Below are positions 62,065 through 64,000 of a stretch of DNA of 64,000 nt, one piece after another. The position numbers and the translations under genes are program-made. Within the stretch, counting starts at the first letter, position 1; each line of letters opens with the position of its first letter. Source of the DNA: Leptospira sp. WS39.C2 (GTDB taxonomy: Bacteria > Spirochaetota > Leptospiria > Leptospirales > Leptospiraceae); the NCBI RefSeq assembly GCF_040833965.1, contig NZ_CP162142.1:372001-436000 (forward strand). The letters run 5' to 3'. Under the pieces are notes generated by a model. The model was given only the letters and a program-made list of their open reading frames with translations. It ran no database searches and had not been told where the DNA came from.

Positions 62065-63276
62065 ATGGATTTCAAATTTACACCCTACCATTTTTTCGTA
62101 GTTGGCTTACTTGCATTTTTGCAATTTACTGTTGTATTGGATTTTATGATTTTGTCTCCTCTTGGTGTCCTCGTAATGCAAGAGTTACAAATTCCAACTG
62201 AAAAATTCGGATATGTGGTATCCGCTTATGCATTTAGTGCGGGGATTTCGGGATTGTTAGCTGCTGGTTTTGCAGACCGTTTTGATCGTAAAAAGTTACT
62301 TCTCTTTTTTTATGTCGGATTTGTGATCGCAACATTTTTATGTGGCATTGCCATTCGTTATGAATTTTTATTATTTGTAAGAATACTAACAGGGATGTTT
62401 GCAGGAGTTTTATCTTCTATCTCCTTTGCCATCGTCGCCGATTTATTTCCTTTGCAAGTTAGAGGAAGGGTGATGGGTTTTATCATGACTGCTTTTGCAG
62501 CAAGTCAGGTGTTTGGACTTCCTATTGGAATTTATATATCCAATATTTGGGGTTGGCAATCGCCATTTCTTATGATTGCTGGTGTGAGTGGAGTGGTTGG
62601 GTTTTTTATTTTCTTTTTTCTAAAACCCGTAAATAAACATTTAGATAACAAAATAGACACACGTGCATTCCATCATTTAATCGCTACTCTAACAGATCCA
62701 AAATACATCCCTGCCTTTATAGCAACTACATTAATGGCAACCGGTGGTTTTATGTTAATGCCATTTGGTTCTGCTTTTTCTGTTCATAATTTAGGAGTCA
62801 AACTAGAAGATTTACCATTTATCTATATGGTCACTGGTTTTGTTTCTATGTTAGGTGGTCCAATCATGGGAAAATTGAGTGATGCTATAGGAAAATACAA
62901 TATGTTTTTTGTTGCTTCCACAATTGCTGCAGTTATAATAATATATTTTACAAGATTAAAGGTAACTCCTCTGCCTACCGTCATTGTATTAAATTCTCTA
63001 CTTTTTGTTTTTATTGCGGCACGTATGATATCAGCAAATGCAATGAATTCTGCAGTCCCAGAGCTTCATGATAGAGGAGCTTTTATGGCTATCAGTTCTT
63101 CCATACAACAGATATCAGGTGGAATCGCTGCTTCTATCGCAGGACTTATTGTAATCCAAACTCCAAGTGGTTATTTAGAACGTTATGAAGTTTTGGGATA
63201 TGTTGTTGCATCAGCGATTGTTTGTACAGTGATACTAATGTATAAAGTAAATAAAATGATATTGGCTAAAACTTAA
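62065..63276 (+). CDS. MFS transporter
   Basis: This 403-residue protein has 12 membrane helices and the MFS loop motif between helices 2 and 3, ADRFDRKKLLLFFY (D-R-x-D-R-K). The helix-5 motif YISNIWGWQSPF follows. The first helix PYHFFVVGLLAFLQFTVVLDFMILSPLG resembles sugar-efflux or drug:proton antiporter members. Substrate unknown. It stands 74 bp after the PP2C gene and 76 bp before cheD, so read-through is possible. Confidence 0.88.
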   Translation: MDFKFTPYHFFVVGLLAFLQFTVVLDFMILSPLGVLVMQELQIPTEKFGYVVSAYAFSAGISGLLAAGFADRFDRKKLLLFFYVGFVIATFLCGIAIRYEFLLFVRILTGMFAGVLSSISFAIVADLFPLQVRGRVMGFIMTAFAASQVFGLPIGIYISNIWGWQSPFLMIAGVSGVVGFFIFFFLKPVNKHLDNKIDTRAFHHLIATLTDPKYIPAFIATTLMATGGFMLMPFGSAFSVHNLGVKLEDLPFIYMVTGFVSMLGGPIMGKLSDAIGKYNMFFVASTIAAVIIIYFTRLKVTPLPTVIVLNSLLFVFIAARMISANAMNSAVPELHDRGAFMAISSSIQQISGGIAASIAGLIVIQTPSGYLERYEVLGYVVASAIVCTVILMYKVNKMILAKT

Positions 63277-63352
63277 ACTAACGTTTTTTTTAGAATCCAA
63301 GTGTCGTAAAGTTGAATTATGAATCGTAAATATAACTAGAGAATCAATTATC

Positions 63353-63919
63353 ATGACCGTGTTACAGGAGAAATCTGTAGTTTATTTGAATATTGGAGAA
63401 ACATTTTTTTCCAATGGAAATCACCAGATTAAAACAATCTTGGGTTCTTGCGTTTCTGTATGTCTTTTTCATGAACAAACGAAATATTCCGCAATCAATC
63501 ATATTTTGTTGCCTAAGGTTACTGATATAAAAGAAGAAAAGAAGAGTTTACGATATGGTGAAAACTCAATGGAACATTTGATTTCTTATTTTGTGAAAAA
63601 ACAAATTCCACGTAATGAATTAAAAGCAAAAATCTTTGGTGGTACCCAATCTTCATTATTTCCCAATTTCACAGCGGGCCCTAAAAATATTTTATTTGTG
63701 CAATCGTATCTTTCCTTTGAAAAAATTCCAATTGTGAGCCAAGATATTGGAGGAGAATTGTATCGTAAACTCTCCTTTCACACAGATTCATTTGATGTTT
63801 ATATTACAAAATTACATCCACAATCAATTGCAGATATTTCAGTACAAGAAAAACACTTTGAAACGAAAGTGAAAGAGAGAATGTTAAAAAAAACTTCAGT
63901 ATATACTTTCAACCAATGA
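63353..63919 (+). CDS. cheD: CheD chemoreceptor glutamine deamidase
   Basis: The 188-residue product has the CheD catalytic Cys33 in ILGSCVSVCLFH and His50 in INHILLPK. The motif RYGENSMEHLISYFVKK and then AKIFGGTQSSLFPN are also present. CheD deamidates glutamines of chemoreceptors and can bind CheC/CheY. An MCP is encoded at 32750. Its last 11 bp overlap the convergent response-regulator gene. Length is normal. Confidence 0.93.
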   Translation: MTVLQEKSVVYLNIGETFFSNGNHQIKTILGSCVSVCLFHEQTKYSAINHILLPKVTDIKEEKKSLRYGENSMEHLISYFVKKQIPRNELKAKIFGGTQSSLFPNFTAGPKNILFVQSYLSFEKIPIVSQDIGGELYRKLSFHTDSFDVYITKLHPQSIADISVQEKHFETKVKERMLKKTSVYTFNQ

Positions 63920-64000
63920 TTTTTTTTAATACTTCTATCAAATCTTCATCTTCGAATGGTTTTACGATCCATGCTTTAACACCTACATCCTTTCCTGCTT
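63909..64000 (-). CDS. CheY-like response regulator, C-terminal fragment at window edge
   Basis: The visible 30 codons encode GKDVGVKAWIVKPFEDEDL followed by EVLKKIIG and a stop. The conserved Lys-Pro of the receiver domain is in VKPF. The protein ends right after helix 5, so it is a stand-alone or C-terminal receiver. Next to cheD it is probably a chemotaxis CheY. The start lies outside the window. Confidence 0.75.
   Translation of the reverse strand, partial: AGKDVGVKAWIVKPFEDEDLIEVLKKIIG

Noticed and set aside
1..64000. tRNA, rRNA, riboswitch or transposase genes
   Set aside because: Intergenic regions were read for cloverleaf ends, known riboswitch cores and transposase motifs and none was convincing; a covariance-model scan would be decisive.

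Overview
The window is a low-GC spirochaete chromosome segment, almost certainly Leptospira. This rests on the protein content: many lipoproteins with relaxed lipoboxes, WG-repeat proteins, 7TM-DISM/PP2C signalling, MASE1 and PAS hybrid kinases, an NTE-type patatin with cNMP domains, and CheD. The genus call is recognition plus inference. Nothing here identifies the species, although the gene set looks more like a free-living member than a host-restricted one. No rRNA, tRNA, CRISPR, transposase or prophage was found.

Layout. 1-6.2 kb: DinB-like fragment, a padR-doxX-chrA operon in which doxX is a pseudogene, small enzymes, and a wrecked fasciclin lipoprotein gene. 6.2-10.1 kb: two perfect FNR-type boxes upstream of a hemerythrin, facing a minus-strand operon (FadL-type porin, cytochrome c', two small 4-TM proteins) that suggests O2/NO handling. 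10.2-16.7 kb: a U32-family tRNA-hydroxylation protein, then a creB-creC-creD-like locus with a cre-tag-like direct repeat before creD and a T9 tract at the kinase start. 17-29.6 kb: hybrid kinase, small DUF genes and secreted or lipid-anchored proteins. 29.9-38.3 kb: beta-propeller lipoprotein, chemoreceptor, truncated globin, arylamine N-acetyltransferase and secreted proteins. 38.4-51.8 kb: NTE phospholipase, PAS hybrid kinase, NHL lipoprotein, a tolC-RND-tetR operon with a well-defined operator/promoter, and an adenylate cyclase.

The most unusual part is 51.9-56.7 kb. Two small genes (a lipoprotein and a DUF1801 protein) are each followed by an attC-like site, as in integron cassettes. Next comes a 123-nt copy of the mreB 3' end that differs from the intact gene at six bases, all synonymous. 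About 2.7 kb of accessory DNA (an unrecognised two-gene unit and a WG-repeat protein) lies between this copy and intact mreB. The geometry resembles an island inserted at, and duplicating, the 3' end of mreB.

A family of short structured repeats (at least eight copies) runs through the window. Three 70-bp and two 54-bp copies share constant ends with exchangeable hairpin cores. Three longer, divergent copies share the core, and one of these abuts the truncated end of the mreB copy. Seven of the eight lie 28-77 bp beyond the stop codon of a minus-strand gene.

From 56.7 kb the window returns to core genes: mreB, a ppx/gppA-PP2C pair, an MFS transporter, cheD and a response regulator cut by the window edge.
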